From contig JAJTHG010000053.1 of the NCBI GenBank assembly GCA_021298835.1, positions 1 to 55,564 on the forward strand: a DNA stretch of 55,564 nt, given 5' to 3'. A program made the position numbers and the translations under genes. Source of the DNA: Gemmatimonadota bacterium. Lineage in GTDB: Bacteria; Gemmatimonadota; Gemmatimonadetes; Gemmatimonadales; Gemmatimonadaceae. The notes under the pieces are model-generated. The model saw nothing but the letters and a program-made list of their open reading frames with translations, did not search any database and was not told the origin of the DNA. Of this stretch, positions 15,752 through 24,859 are shown piece after piece (within the stretch, counting starts at the first letter, position 1; each line of letters begins with the position of its first letter).

Positions 15752-17548
15752 ATGCGTCGCCTCGTCCCGATGCTGTTGGCCCTGGCGTGCGTCCTGCCGC
15801 CCGGGCTGCCGGCCCAGTCCCGCGTGCGGTCGCGCGAAGCCGAGCGGCTCATTGACCGCGCGCTGTCCGCCCCCGGTGCGACCCGGCGCACCGGCGCCCT
15901 CACGATCGCGGCGGGCGACCGCTTCGCCGGTCCGCTCGTCGTGCAGGACGGCCCGCTCACGATCGGCGGCCGCGTGGAGGGGTCGGTCACGGCGATCGAC
16001 GCCGATGTGGCGCTGCTCCCCGGCGCGGTGATCGACGGCGACCTCGTGGTGATCGGCGGCACCGTCACCGGGCGGGACGGCGCGCGCATCGAGGGGGAGC
16101 TGCGCATCCTGCAGGAGGCGGCGCCGCGGCGCGCACGCGGCGAAGACGACGACCCGCTGCGCCCGCGCGCGGTCGTCACGCGCGACCGGCAGGAGGACGC
16201 CGAGGACGCGTGGGTCACCAAGTGGCGCGACGCCGAGTGGCGACAGAGCGGCATCCGTCTGACGATGGCGCGCACCTACAACCGCACCGAGGGCTGGCCG
16301 ATCGTCTTCGGCCCGATCCACCGCACCGACTTCGGCTGGGGGCGCCTCGCGCTCGACGCGTTCGGCATCTTCCGCACGTCGCAGGGGACGCAGTGGAACA
16401 CGAGCACCCTCGGCCACCGCGCCCGCGCCGAGCTGCGCCTGGGGCGGAACTACGGCCTCACCCTCGGCGGCCGCAGCTACGACATCGTGGACGCCGTCGA
16501 GCCGTGGCAGCTCTCCGAGGGGGAGAACGGGCTCTCGTCGTTCTTCCTCCAACGCGACCTGCGCGACTGGTACGACCGGCAAGGCGGGCAGGGCTACGCG
16601 CGGCTCTTCGCGTTCGACGGCGCGGTCACGCTCGGCGCGAGCTACGGTCAGGAGCGGTGGCGGTCGCGCGGCATCCACGATGTATTCGCGCTCTTCAACC
16701 GGCCGGACGGCTGGCGCGCCAACCCGCAGGTGGACGACGGGGTGATGCACCTGACGACGGCGGCGTGGACGATCGACACCCGGAACGACGCAGACGACCC
16801 GACGAGCGGCTGGCTGATGAACGCCGACTACGAGCACGGCACGGGGACGCTGGTGCTGACGTCAACGACGCGCGGCCTCCGGCCCGTCCCGTCCGGTGCG
16901 TTCGGTGCGGCCGAGCGGACGACCTACGGCCGCGGCTTCGTGGACCTGCGGCGCTACAACCGCCTCGCGCCGGACGCGGAACTGCGATTCCGCATCGTGG
17001 CGGGGGGTTGGCTGCACGGCGATCCGCTCCCCATGCAGCGCCGCCTCTCGCTGTCCGGGCCGGCGGGGCTTCCGGGGTTCCCGTTCCGGGCCGTCGGCTC
17101 GGCCGGCAGCCTCGAGTGCGCCGACGGCGGCGCGATCCCGCTGGGATCGCCAGCGCAGTGCGACCGCATCGCGCTGGCGCAGGTGGAATACCGCGGTGCG
17201 CTGCACATCGACGTCTTCGACTGGCTGGGCGACGCGCCGGCGGCACCGCGCCGGGGCCTGGCACCCCCCGGTCGCGGCGGCCAGCGGTACCGCGGCTGGT
17301 CGTCGCGCACCCGCGGGTCGTTCGTGCTCTTCGCCGATGCCGGCCGCGGCTGGCTGGTCGGGGCGGAGCGTCCGACCGACGCGCGCTTCGTGCGGGAGGG
17401 CCGGCTGCCGGCGCTCCCGACCTTCCGGTCCGATATCGGGGCGGGCCTCGAGCTCGGGGTGCTGGGGCTCTACCTCGCCAAGGCGGTCAGCGCGGGCGAC
17501 GCCGACGTGCCGCCGGTGTTCTTCGTGCGGGTGAACCGGCGGTTCTGA
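15752..17548 (+). CDS. Outer-membrane beta-barrel protein with bactofilin-like N-terminal domain
   Basis: A 598-residue protein. Signal peptide residues 1-22 end in 'LPAQS'. Residues about 48-115 carry a repeating Gly/Val pattern ('GPLTIGGRVEGSVTAIDADVALLPGAVIDGDLVVIGG', read as short turns) like polymer-forming bactofilin repeats. The remaining 450 residues alternate aromatic and Gly-rich strands and end in '...VNRRF', the C-terminal aromatic used by BAM-assembled outer-membrane barrels. The barrel resembles the Omp85/surface-antigen group in style ('LSLSGPAGLPGF'), but no POTRA domain is evident. A GGAG at 15743-15746 fixes the start. It is the likely target of the sigma-54-like promoter just upstream. 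Confidence 0.8.
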   Translation: MRRLVPMLLALACVLPPGLPAQSRVRSREAERLIDRALSAPGATRRTGALTIAAGDRFAGPLVVQDGPLTIGGRVEGSVTAIDADVALLPGAVIDGDLVVIGGTVTGRDGARIEGELRILQEAAPRRARGEDDDPLRPRAVVTRDRQEDAEDAWVTKWRDAEWRQSGIRLTMARTYNRTEGWPIVFGPIHRTDFGWGRLALDAFGIFRTSQGTQWNTSTLGHRARAELRLGRNYGLTLGGRSYDIVDAVEPWQLSEGENGLSSFFLQRDLRDWYDRQGGQGYARLFAFDGAVTLGASYGQERWRSRGIHDVFALFNRPDGWRANPQVDDGVMHLTTAAWTIDTRNDADDPTSGWLMNADYEHGTGTLVLTSTTRGLRPVPSGAFGAAERTTYGRGFVDLRRYNRLAPDAELRFRIVAGGWLHGDPLPMQRRLSLSGPAGLPGFPFRAVGSAGSLECADGGAIPLGSPAQCDRIALAQVEYRGALHIDVFDWLGDAPAAPRRGLAPPGRGGQRYRGWSSRTRGSFVLFADAGRGWLVGAERPTDARFVREGRLPALPTFRSDIGAGLELGVLGLYLAKAVSAGDADVPPVFFVRVNRRF

Positions 17549-17561
17549 CCCGCATGCACCC

Positions 17562-18221
17562 GTGATCGGCCGCTGGCCCCGTGCCGCCGTGGCGGTTGCG
17601 CTCCTCGCGGGCGCCGCCGCCGCCGGGCGTCCGCTCGCGGCGCAGTCGCGCGAGGATCCGGCGATCGACGTCACGATCGTCTCCGGCGACCCGGGCGGCG
17701 GGCCGCTGGTGCGGGCGTCGGGGCTGCTGGCCGACCCCGAGCTCGAGGACCTGCTGCGCAACGGGTTTCCCGCTCGGATCTCCTGGCGCGTCGAGCTCTG
17801 GTCCGCCGGGTCGGTCGTGAACGACTTCGAGGGTGGCGCGGCGTGGGAAGTGCTGTTGCGGTTCGACCCGGTCTCGCGCGAATGGATCGTCACCCGCATC
17901 GAGCGCGACCGCACGCGCGTGCTGGGACGATTCGCCCGGTATGCCGAGGCGAGCGCGAGCGCGCTCGACGGCGGGCGCGTGCCGCTGCCGGCCACGAAGC
18001 CGCGACGGCACTACTACCTCGCGCGCCTGACGCTGGAGGTGCTGAGCCTGAGCGACCTGCAGGAGGCCGAGCGGTGGTTGCGCGGCGGGCTGTCGCCGGC
18101 GGTGCGCGGCGAGAAGAGCGCGGGTTCGGCGATCGGGCGGTTCTTCCGGGCGGTCGCGGCGCGGCTGCTGGGGTCGCAGCGCCAGACGGTGGAGGGGCGG
18201 AGCGTCACCTTCACCCCCTGA
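17562..18221 (+). CDS. Secreted DUF4390-like protein
   Basis: A 219-residue protein starting at GTG 17562. Signal peptide (about 1-27) ends in 'PLAAQS'. The mature part has 'LLRNGFPARISWRVELWSAG', 'WEVLLRFDPVSREWIV' and 'YYLARLTLEVLSLSDLQEAERWLRG', which fit DUF4390. In several Proteobacteria DUF4390 genes neighbour NtrY/NtrX-type two-component genes, and that context is repeated here. Function is unknown; a periplasmic role linked to the upstream barrel is inferred from the 13-nt spacing. Confidence 0.65.
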   Translation: MIGRWPRAAVAVALLAGAAAAGRPLAAQSREDPAIDVTIVSGDPGGGPLVRASGLLADPELEDLLRNGFPARISWRVELWSAGSVVNDFEGGAAWEVLLRFDPVSREWIVTRIERDRTRVLGRFARYAEASASALDGGRVPLPATKPRRHYYLARLTLEVLSLSDLQEAERWLRGGLSPAVRGEKSAGSAIGRFFRAVAARLLGSQRQTVEGRSVTFTP

Positions 18222-18243
18222 CCCGCGCGCGGCGCGGCCAGGC

Positions 18244-18834
18244 CTACTCCGCCACCTCGTGCCGCCGCGCCCGCTGCTCGAGGTCCTGCAGGTGCCGCAG
18301 CGTCTCCGCCCCGTAGAAGACGCGGATGTACTTCGCCTGCTGGGGCGTCAGTCGCCGCACCGCCCACGAGAGGTGCACGAAGTGCGGCTCGGCCGGCACC
18401 GTCATCGGGTGCATGCCGATCTCCTCGGGCAACCGGTTGGCCTTCCGGGTATTGCAGGGGCTGCAGGCCGTCACGACGTTGTCCCACGTGTTCAGCCCCC
18501 CGCGCGAGATCGGGATCAGGTGGTCCCGCGTGAGCGCCTCGCGCACCTTGAGCTCGTGCTGGAACCGGCCGCAGTACTGGCAGCGATAGCGGTCGCGCGC
18601 GAACAGGAACGTGTTCGTCACCTGCCGGCGGAACCGGCGCGGCACGTGGATGAAGCGCGTCAGCCGGATCACGAGCGGACGCGGCAGGTGCAGACTGGCC
18701 GAGCGCACCGCACGACCGTCCGCTGCCTCGACGAGTTCCGCCTTGCCGTCGATGAGCAGTCGCACCGCCCGCCGCATCGGCACCATGGTGATCGGTTCGA
18801 ACGACGCGTTCAGGGCCAGGCAGCCGTGGGTCAC
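18244..18834 (-). CDS. HNH endonuclease family protein
   Basis: A 196-residue protein from GTG 18834, with a strong Shine-Dalgarno GGAGGAG (18846-18840) 5 nt upstream. Residues about 80-130 hold the HNH fold: zinc pair CQYC, 'LTRDHLIPISRGGLNTWDNVVTAC' with catalytic His and Asn, and the second zinc pair CSPC followed by 'NTRKANR'. This 'MTHGCLALNASFEPI...' form is the widespread stand-alone HNH family of about 165-200 residues whose biological role is undefined. No restriction or toxin partner is adjacent. Confidence 0.9.
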   Translation of the reverse strand: MTHGCLALNASFEPITMVPMRRAVRLLIDGKAELVEAADGRAVRSASLHLPRPLVIRLTRFIHVPRRFRRQVTNTFLFARDRYRCQYCGRFQHELKVREALTRDHLIPISRGGLNTWDNVVTACSPCNTRKANRLPEEIGMHPMTVPAEPHFVHLSWAVRRLTPQQAKYIRVFYGAETLRHLQDLEQRARRHEVAE

Positions 18835-18839
18835 GCGAG

Positions 18840-18846
18840 CTCCTCC
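18840..18846 (-). promoter_or_regulatory. Strong ribosome binding site for the HNH gene
   Basis: GGAGGAG read on the minus strand, 5 nt before GTG 18834. It decides the start and contrasts with the many starts in this window that lack any such site. Confidence 0.75.
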
Positions 18847-18857
18847 GGGTGGACGCG

Positions 18858-18888
18858 AAAACTCCCGCCGGCCATGGGCCGACGGGAG
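18858..18888 (-). terminator. Intrinsic terminator between ilvE and the HNH gene
   Basis: On the minus strand CTCCCGTCGGCC, loop CAT, GGCCGGCGGGAG (one mismatch in 12 bp), then TTTT (18861-18858). It is the only hairpin in the window followed by a clear T run. It separates the aminotransferase (stop 19031) from the HNH gene, which starts 24 nt later. Confidence 0.8.
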
Positions 18889-19030
18889 CGTGGGCGGATG
18901 ATCGAGGCGCGGCGGTGACCTTGACGCGCCGTCGCCCGCGGACCGCGGGGGAGCGCGCGCCGGACGGGCCCGGCGGTCGCGATACTGGGCACCGTGCCGG
19001 TGTGCGCGAAGCGATGGCCGCTCAGGCGGG

Positions 19031-19975
19031 TCACGCGCCGGCCCCCACGGTCGACGGCACCGGCGTGAGCCAGCCGTGCGTGTCGTCCACCCGGCCGGTC
19101 GCGATGCCCAGGTAGCGCGCCTGGATCGCGCGGGTGATCTCGCCCGGCTGGCCTCCGCCGACCGGGATCCGGTCGATCGAGCGGATCGGGGTCAGCTCGG
19201 CCGCCGTGCCGGTGAAGAAGGCTTCGTCGGCGAGGTAGAGGAACTCGCGCGGGATCTGCATCTCGCGCACGGAATACCCGAGGTCGCGCGCGATCGTCAT
19301 CACCGAGTCGCGGGTGATCCCGTCGAGGATCGCCGAAGCGATCGGGCACGTGTAGATCGTGCCGTCGCGGATGACGAAGAGGTTCTGCCCCGACCCCTCG
19401 GCCACGAAACCGAAGCTGTCGAGCATGATCGCCTCGGTGTACCCGTTTCCCTTCGCCTCGAGCTTCGCGAGTTGGGAGTTGAGGTAGTTGCCGCCGGCCT
19501 TCGCGAGCGCCGGGAAGGTGTCGGGGGCCGCGCGCCGCCAGCTCGAGACGCCGACGTCCACGCCGGCAGTGAGCGCCGTGTGGCCGAGGTAGGCGCCCCA
19601 GTTCCAGGCGATGACGAAGGTCTCGATCGGCGTGCCGGTGGGGTCGATCCCCATGTGCTCGCCGGTGCGCGCGACGAGCGGGCGGAGGTAGCACGCCTTG
19701 AGGTCGTTCGCGGCGACGGTCTCGATGGTCGCGCGGCAGAGGTCTTCGACGCTCCAGCGCATCTCCATGCGGTAGATGCGGGCCGAGTCGTGCAACCGCC
19801 GGATGTGGTCGCGCAACCGGAAGATCGCCCCGCCCTGCGGCGTCTCGTAGCACCGCATCCCCTCGAAGACCGAGGAGCCGTAGTGCATGGCGTGGCTCAT
19901 CACGTGAACCGTGGCATCCGCCCAGTCCACGAGTTGTCCATTGCGCCAGATCTTCTGGGTGGGTCCGTCGGCCAT
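19031..19975 (-). CDS. ilvE: Branched-chain amino acid aminotransferase
   Basis: A 314-residue class IV PLP-dependent aminotransferase, interconverting Leu/Ile/Val and their 2-oxo acids. 'ATVHVMSHAMHYGSSVFEGMRCYETPQG', the PLP lysine Lys159 in 'LAKAGGNYLNSQLAKLEAK', 'EAIMLDSFGFVAEGSGQNLFV' and 'EAFFTGTAAELTPI' are diagnostic (motifs shown in short parts). Length matches IlvE. A GGAGG (19987-19983) lies 7 nt before the ATG. TAGGTT at 20018-20013, overlapping the upstream stop codon, could be its own -10 box. Confidence 0.93.
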   Translation of the reverse strand: MADGPTQKIWRNGQLVDWADATVHVMSHAMHYGSSVFEGMRCYETPQGGAIFRLRDHIRRLHDSARIYRMEMRWSVEDLCRATIETVAANDLKACYLRPLVARTGEHMGIDPTGTPIETFVIAWNWGAYLGHTALTAGVDVGVSSWRRAAPDTFPALAKAGGNYLNSQLAKLEAKGNGYTEAIMLDSFGFVAEGSGQNLFVIRDGTIYTCPIASAILDGITRDSVMTIARDLGYSVREMQIPREFLYLADEAFFTGTAAELTPIRSIDRIPVGGGQPGEITRAIQARYLGIATGRVDDTHGWLTPVPSTVGAGA

Positions 19976-20015
19976 TTCATCGCCTCCGCCGGGCGGCACG
20001 CCCGGATGACGGAAC

Positions 20016-21386
20016 CTAGCGGGCGGGACGCGCCTCCCGCCACTCCGCCAGACGGGCGGCCTGCGCCGCCATGCGGACCGGCAGGTCCGTCGGCACCCCG
20101 GCCACGACACCGGCCGACACGCGGACCACGCCGGCCACCATGACCCACGACGCCGGCGCGTCCCCCATGGCGTACACGGCCGCGGCGACCGGGTCGAGGT
20201 CAGCGGCCGCCACCTTGTCGCCAAGCGGGAAGGCGGCGAGGTCGGCGGCCTTGCCGGGCTCGAGCGAACCGATCTCGTCGGCGAGGCCGAGGACCTGTGC
20301 CCCGCCGAGCGTGGCCAGATGCAGCAGCGCCGCCGCCGGCACGGCCTCGGCGCGGCCGGCGCGCGCCGCCTGCACGAGGCCCGCGATCCGCGCCTCCTCG
20401 AGGAGGTGCATCCGGTTGTTGCTCGCCATCGAATCGCTACCGAGGCCGACGGGAAGGCCGTCCTCCACGTACTCGCGCAGCGGGGCGACGCCGTGGCCGA
20501 GCTTGGCGTTGCTGCAGGGGCAGTGCGCTACCCCCGCCCCCGCGCGCCGCATGCGCTCGCGGTCGTCGCGACGGCACCGCACGGCGTGGATCAGGAGCGG
20601 GCGCGTCGCGAGGACGCCCGTGGCCTCGAGCAGGGCGACCGGCGAGGCGGCCCGCGGGGCCACGGCGATCCCGCGCCCGCGCAGGTACTCGGCGAACGGC
20701 CCCTCGGCCTCGGTGACGAGCGCCGACTCGTCCGCGCTCTCCGCGACGTGGGTCGCCAGCGGCCAGCCGCGGGCCGTCGCCAGCGCGGCCGTCGCCCGGT
20801 AGAGCGCGTCGGACACGCTGTAGGGGGCGTGCGGCGAGACGCCGATGCGCACGAGCGACGGCTCGTCGCCGGCCTCGTCGAGCAGCCGCACCACGCGCCG
20901 TTCGAGGTCCGCGACCGCCGACTCCGCCTGCGCGGGATCCGGGCCGAAGACCTCCTGGAAGGCCACGCCGCGCACCCCGAGCGCGCGCATCGCCTGCGCG
21001 GCCGCGGGTCGGTCGGCGGTGTCCCCGAACGTCCCGATGCCCGACCGCAGGCCCTCCGCGATCCCCGCGCGCGCGGCATCGAACAGGTCGTCGTCGGTCG
21101 TCACCTCGCGCTTGGCGGCCGTGAGGGTGCGGATCCAGTCAACGAACGACAGGCCCTCGAGCAGTCCGCGAAACCCGGTGAGGTCGAGGTGCGAGTGCGC
21201 GTTGACCAGCGCGGGCAGTAGCAGCGCATCACCCAGATCGAGCCGGTCGCCCGCCGGGGCGACACGCGCCTTCCCGACCCAGGCGATGCGGTCTCCCTCG
21301 ACGGCCACGGCCCCGTCGCGGATCGGCGCCGCGTCGATCGGCAGCACCCAACGAGCGCGCCAGATGCGCAGGCCGCTCACGGGCAC
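20016..21386 (-). CDS. Amidohydrolase-superfamily deaminase
   Basis: A 456-residue cytoplasmic metal-dependent deaminase of the TRZ/ATZ-SsnA-MtaD group. Metal and substrate motifs are all present: 'NAHSHLDLTG' (first two His), 'SPHAPYSVS', 'ATHVAESADE', 'HCPCSNAKLGHG' and 'GLGSDSMASNN' (metal Asp). These are shared by guanine deaminase, 5'-methylthioadenosine/S-adenosylhomocysteine deaminase and aminodeoxyfutalosine deaminase. The 'FRGLLEGLSFVDWIRTL' segment is compatible with the last, a menaquinone-pathway enzyme, but no other futalosine gene is in the window. The start is GTG 21386 or GTG 21380. It lies 36 nt after the PBP1A gene. Confidence 0.85.
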   Translation of the reverse strand: MPVSGLRIWRARWVLPIDAAPIRDGAVAVEGDRIAWVGKARVAPAGDRLDLGDALLLPALVNAHSHLDLTGFRGLLEGLSFVDWIRTLTAAKREVTTDDDLFDAARAGIAEGLRSGIGTFGDTADRPAAAQAMRALGVRGVAFQEVFGPDPAQAESAVADLERRVVRLLDEAGDEPSLVRIGVSPHAPYSVSDALYRATAALATARGWPLATHVAESADESALVTEAEGPFAEYLRGRGIAVAPRAASPVALLEATGVLATRPLLIHAVRCRRDDRERMRRAGAGVAHCPCSNAKLGHGVAPLREYVEDGLPVGLGSDSMASNNRMHLLEEARIAGLVQAARAGRAEAVPAAALLHLATLGGAQVLGLADEIGSLEPGKAADLAAFPLGDKVAAADLDPVAAAVYAMGDAPASWVMVAGVVRVSAGVVAGVPTDLPVRMAAQAARLAEWREARPAR

Positions 21387-21422
21387 CCGATGGCGGATGA
21401 TGGGGGACGCATCGGGCGATCC

Positions 21423-23528
21423 TCAGCGTGCAGGCCGCGGCCGGCGGCGCGCCGTGTCCGCCGGTGGCGTGACCACCCGGTCGCACGGCTGGCTCGGCTC
21501 GGTGCCCGGCAGGAACCAGTCGAGGATGACGTTCGCCGGCGGGCAGAGGGGACTCCGCAACTGGCCGGTGAACTTGTCCACCTCGCGGGCGACGAGACCG
21601 GTCGGCCGCGGCCAGTCCGGCGGCGCGGGGCGCGACTGATACGCCTCACGCATGAACGCCGTCCACGCGGGCGCTGCGAGCACGCCTCCCTGCGCATTCG
21701 CCTTGATCTTCGTGGGGCGATCGAAGCCCATCCAGACGCCGGCGACGAGGTCGCTCGTGAAGCCGATGAACCACACGTCGGCGCCGTCGTTGGTGGTCCC
21801 CGTCTTGCCGCCGGCCGGGTGCGGGAACCCGCCGCCCCGCACCGCCTGCACCGCGGTGCCGCGATCCACCACGTCGCGCAGCATCGAGACCATGAGCCAC
21901 GCCTGCGGGGGGCTGAGCACCGTCTCGCGCGTCGGGGCCGGCTCCCACAGCACATCCCCGTCCGCGCTCTCCACCCGTACGATCGCGAAGGGCGCCGAGC
22001 GCACGCCGAGGGTCGCGAAGGTCGTGTAGGCCGCGATCATCTCGATCGGGTACACCTCGGCCGACCCGATGTGCAGCGAGGGATACGGCGGCATCGGCGT
22101 CGTGAGCCCGAAGCGCCGGGCCATCTCGATCACGCGATCCTCCCCGACGTCCATCCCGAGCCGCACGGCGGGGATGTTGCGCGAGAGCGTGAGCGCCCGG
22201 CGCATGGTCACCGGCCCCTCGAACTTGAGGTCGTAGTTGAGCGGGGCCCAGGTGTCGCCCGCGACCTGCGGCACGCGGAGCGGACTGTCGTCGAGCACGA
22301 GGGTCGTCGGCCGGCCGGCCTCGATGGCCGCGGCGTAGGTGATCGGCTTGAAGGTCGAGCCGGGCTGGCGCAGGGCCTGGGTCGCCCGGTTGAACTTGGA
22401 GTCGTCGAAGTCGCGACCACCCACGAGCGCCCGGACGGCCCCCGTGCGCGGATCGATGGCGACGAACGCCCCTTGCAGATAGGGCGACTCCGCCTGCCCC
22501 TCGTCGCCGGTCGCCCGGGCCATCGCCTGCTCGTAGGTCAGGTGCTTGTAGGCCCCGAACGTCCCGGCCTCGATGGCGCGCAACTGCTGCTCGAGCGCGC
22601 GTGCCGCGGCGGCCTGGAGCTCCACATCGAGGGTGGTGAACACCTTGAGGCCGCGCTCGTACAGCTCGCGGCCGAAGTGCTGGTCGAGCTCGCGCCGCAC
22701 CCACTCGACGAACCACGACGCCACGTCGCCCGAGCGCTCGGCGGACGCCAGCGTGAGCGGATACGCACTGGCGCGACGCGCCTCCGTCTCGGGCACCGCC
22801 CCCGCGCGACGCATCAGCTCGATGACCGTGTTCCGCCGCTGCACGGCGCGCTCGGGATACCGCCGCGGGTTGTAGCGCTCCGGGGCCTTCGGGAGCGCCG
22901 CCAGGACCGCGGCCTCGGCGAGCGAGAGGTCGCGCGCGGGATGGCCGAAGTAGCGTTGCGACGCGGTCTCGACGCCGTAGGCGCCGTTACCGAGGTAGAT
23001 CTGGTTGAGGTAGAGCTCGAGGATGCGCTCCTTGGGATAGGCGCGCTCGATCGCCAGGGCGACCTTCACCTCTCGCAGCTTGCGCACCAGCGACTTCTCG
23101 CGGGTCAGCCGGTCGGGGAAGACGTTGCGCGCCAGCTGCATGGTGATCGTCGAGAAGCCCTGCGCGTAGCCGCCGCGGACGACGTTGACCACGCCGGCAC
23201 CGAAGACGCGGACCCAATCGATTCCCCGGTGCTCGAAGAAGCGCTTGTCCTCGGTGATGACGAAGGCATCCACCAGCACGCGCGGCAGATCGGCCAGTGG
23301 CACGACCGTCCGGCGCTCGATGCCGAGTTCGGCCACGAACCGCCCGTCGGCCGCGAAGAGCTTCGACGTCTGGCGGGGCTGGTACTGCTCGAGGACGTCC
23401 ACCGCGGGACAGGCGTTCCCCCGGCAGACGAGGGTCCAGGCGCCGACGGCCCCCCCGGCCCCGGCCCCGACGGCGAAGCACCCGACCAGCGTGATCGCCT
23501 GGAGGGCGACGCGAAGACGCGACGGCAT
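21423..23528 (-). CDS. mrcA: Class A penicillin-binding protein (PBP1A type)
   Basis: A 701-residue bifunctional peptidoglycan synthase. After one membrane anchor (about 10-32), the glycosyltransferase-51 domain (about 55-220) shows the catalytic Glu in 'ITEDKRFFEHRGID', plus 'GFSTITMQLARN' and 'RKLREVKVALAIE'. The transpeptidase domain (about 310-630) shows active Ser and Lys in 'RQPGSTFKPITYAAA', SxN in 'LSRNIPAVRLG' and the KTG box 'GGKTGTTNDGADVWFIG'. 'PTKIKANAQGG' is usual near the end. The C-terminus is a short Thr/Arg tail. It is transcribed divergently from tyrS and begins 6 nt after a TAGCTT box. Confidence 0.95.
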   Translation of the reverse strand: MPSRLRVALQAITLVGCFAVGAGAGGAVGAWTLVCRGNACPAVDVLEQYQPRQTSKLFAADGRFVAELGIERRTVVPLADLPRVLVDAFVITEDKRFFEHRGIDWVRVFGAGVVNVVRGGYAQGFSTITMQLARNVFPDRLTREKSLVRKLREVKVALAIERAYPKERILELYLNQIYLGNGAYGVETASQRYFGHPARDLSLAEAAVLAALPKAPERYNPRRYPERAVQRRNTVIELMRRAGAVPETEARRASAYPLTLASAERSGDVASWFVEWVRRELDQHFGRELYERGLKVFTTLDVELQAAAARALEQQLRAIEAGTFGAYKHLTYEQAMARATGDEGQAESPYLQGAFVAIDPRTGAVRALVGGRDFDDSKFNRATQALRQPGSTFKPITYAAAIEAGRPTTLVLDDSPLRVPQVAGDTWAPLNYDLKFEGPVTMRRALTLSRNIPAVRLGMDVGEDRVIEMARRFGLTTPMPPYPSLHIGSAEVYPIEMIAAYTTFATLGVRSAPFAIVRVESADGDVLWEPAPTRETVLSPPQAWLMVSMLRDVVDRGTAVQAVRGGGFPHPAGGKTGTTNDGADVWFIGFTSDLVAGVWMGFDRPTKIKANAQGGVLAAPAWTAFMREAYQSRPAPPDWPRPTGLVAREVDKFTGQLRSPLCPPANVILDWFLPGTEPSQPCDRVVTPPADTARRRPRPAR

Positions 23529-23540
23529 GACCGGAAGCTA
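23529..23540 (-). promoter_or_regulatory. Leaderless-type -10 box for the PBP1A gene
   Basis: TAGCTT (23540-23535 on the minus strand) then 6 nt then ATG 23528. There is no Shine-Dalgarno sequence. The PorX-like gene has the identical box and spacing. Confidence 0.6.
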
Positions 23541-23564
23541 CAGCCGTCGCGCCGCCGCCGAGCC

Positions 23565-23581
23565 TATCTTTCCGGCACGCC
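23565..23581 (+). promoter_or_regulatory. -10 box TATCTT before tyrS
   Basis: TATCTT at 23565-23570, 11 nt before ATG 23582, giving a leader of at most about 5 nt. It is divergent from the mrcA box 24 nt away. Confidence 0.6.
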
Positions 23582-24859
23582 ATGACGCCATTCACCGCCG
23601 AACTCGCCGCCCGCGGCCTCCTGCACCAGACCACCGAGGGGGCCGAAGCCCACCTCGCCGCGGCCCCGCGTGCCGCGTACTGCGGCTTCGATCCGACCGC
23701 CGATTCGCTGCATGTGGGCCACCTCCTCCCGGTCATGGCGCTCGTGCACCTGCAGCGCGGCGGCCACCGGCCGGTGGCGCTCGTCGGCGGCGGCACCGGG
23801 ATGATCGGCGATCCGTCCGGCAAGTCGGCGGAGCGCCAGCTGCTCGACGCCGAGACCGTCGCCGCGAACGCGCGCGCGCTCCGGGCACAGCTCGAGCGCT
23901 TCCTCGACTTCGACGGGCCGGCGGCCGCTCGCCTGGTGGACAACGCCGAGTGGCTCGCCCCCATGCCGCTGCTCGACTTCCTGCGGGACGTCGGCAAGCA
24001 CTTCTCGGTCAACGTGATGCTGCAGAAGGAATCGGTGCGGCAGCGGATGGAGTCGGGGATCTCGTTCACCGAGTTCACCTACCAGCTCCTGCAGGCCTAC
24101 GACTTCCTCGAACTGCACCGGCGGTACGGGGTGTCCGTGCAGGTCGGGGGATCGGACCAGTTCGGCAACATCACCGCCGGCACCGACCTCATCCGGCGCG
24201 TGGCACGCGCCGAGGCGCACGGAGTGACGGTGCCGCTGGTGACGACGGCCGGCGGGACGAAGTTCGGCAAGACCGAGGCGGGCACCGTGTGGCTCGACGC
24301 CGGCCGCACCTCGCCGTACGCCTTCTACCAGTTCTGGCTCAACGCCGCCGACGCCGACGCCGTCCGGTGGCTCGACGCCTTCACCCTGCTCGACGCCGCC
24401 GAGCGCGCCGCGGTGCGCGAGGCGCAGGCCGCCGAGCCGGCCGGCCGCGCGGCCCAGCGGGCGCTGGCCGCGGACGTGACCCGCCGGGTGCACGGCGCCA
24501 CCGCGGTGGCGACGGTCGAGGCGGTCAGCCGCGTCCTCTTCGGGGGCGAGCCCCCGACCTCGCTCGACGAACCGGCGATCACGATGCTCGCGCGCGAGGT
24601 GCCCTCGGGCGACGCACAGCCGGTCGCGGACGGCGAGCAGGCCGGGCGGCTCGACGTCCTGCAGCTGCTCGTCGCGACCGGGCTCGCCGATTCCAACGGT
24701 GCGGCGCGCCGCCTGCTGCAGCAGGGCGGCGTGTCGCTCAACAAGCGCAAGCTGGGCGCCGAAGAGCGGTTCGTGGCAGCGGCCGACGTGCGGCTCGCCG
24801 GGGGATGGGTCATGGTCGGCAAGGGCAAGCGCGACGTCGGGCTGGCGCGCCTGCCGTGA
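23582..24859 (+). CDS. tyrS: Tyrosyl-tRNA synthetase
   Basis: A 425-residue class I aminoacyl-tRNA synthetase charging tRNA-Tyr. The HIGH signature is 'DSLHVGHLLPVMAL', the KMSKS loop appears as 'GGTKFGKTEAG' (bacterial TyrRS variant KFGKT), and the tyrosine pocket includes 'YCGFDPTADSLH' and 'QVGGSDQFGNITAG'. A C-terminal S4 RNA-binding domain is present ('ARRLLQQGGVSLNKRKL'). Length is normal. Confidence 0.97.
   Translation: MTPFTAELAARGLLHQTTEGAEAHLAAAPRAAYCGFDPTADSLHVGHLLPVMALVHLQRGGHRPVALVGGGTGMIGDPSGKSAERQLLDAETVAANARALRAQLERFLDFDGPAAARLVDNAEWLAPMPLLDFLRDVGKHFSVNVMLQKESVRQRMESGISFTEFTYQLLQAYDFLELHRRYGVSVQVGGSDQFGNITAGTDLIRRVARAEAHGVTVPLVTTAGGTKFGKTEAGTVWLDAGRTSPYAFYQFWLNAADADAVRWLDAFTLLDAAERAAVREAQAAEPAGRAAQRALAADVTRRVHGATAVATVEAVSRVLFGGEPPTSLDEPAITMLAREVPSGDAQPVADGEQAGRLDVLQLLVATGLADSNGAARRLLQQGGVSLNKRKLGAEERFVAAADVRLAGGWVMVGKGKRDVGLARLP

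Noticed and set aside
18780..18800. GGTTCGA-like sequence as part of a tRNA T-arm
   Set aside because: No acceptor, D or anticodon stems can be formed around it, and it lies within the HNH gene. The same applies to GGTTCGA at 48423.
18244..18834. HNH gene as part of a restriction or toxin system
   Set aside because: No methyltransferase, immunity or antitoxin gene is adjacent, and the protein matches a common stand-alone HNH family.
20013..20018. TAGGTT as a firm promoter for ilvE
   Set aside because: It coincides with the stop codon of the amidohydrolase gene, so the match may be accidental; it is mentioned only within the ilvE entry.
21390..23585. Long plus-strand open frame opposite the PBP1A gene
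   Set aside because: Composition is typical of an antisense shadow, and the minus strand holds both PBP catalytic domains intact.
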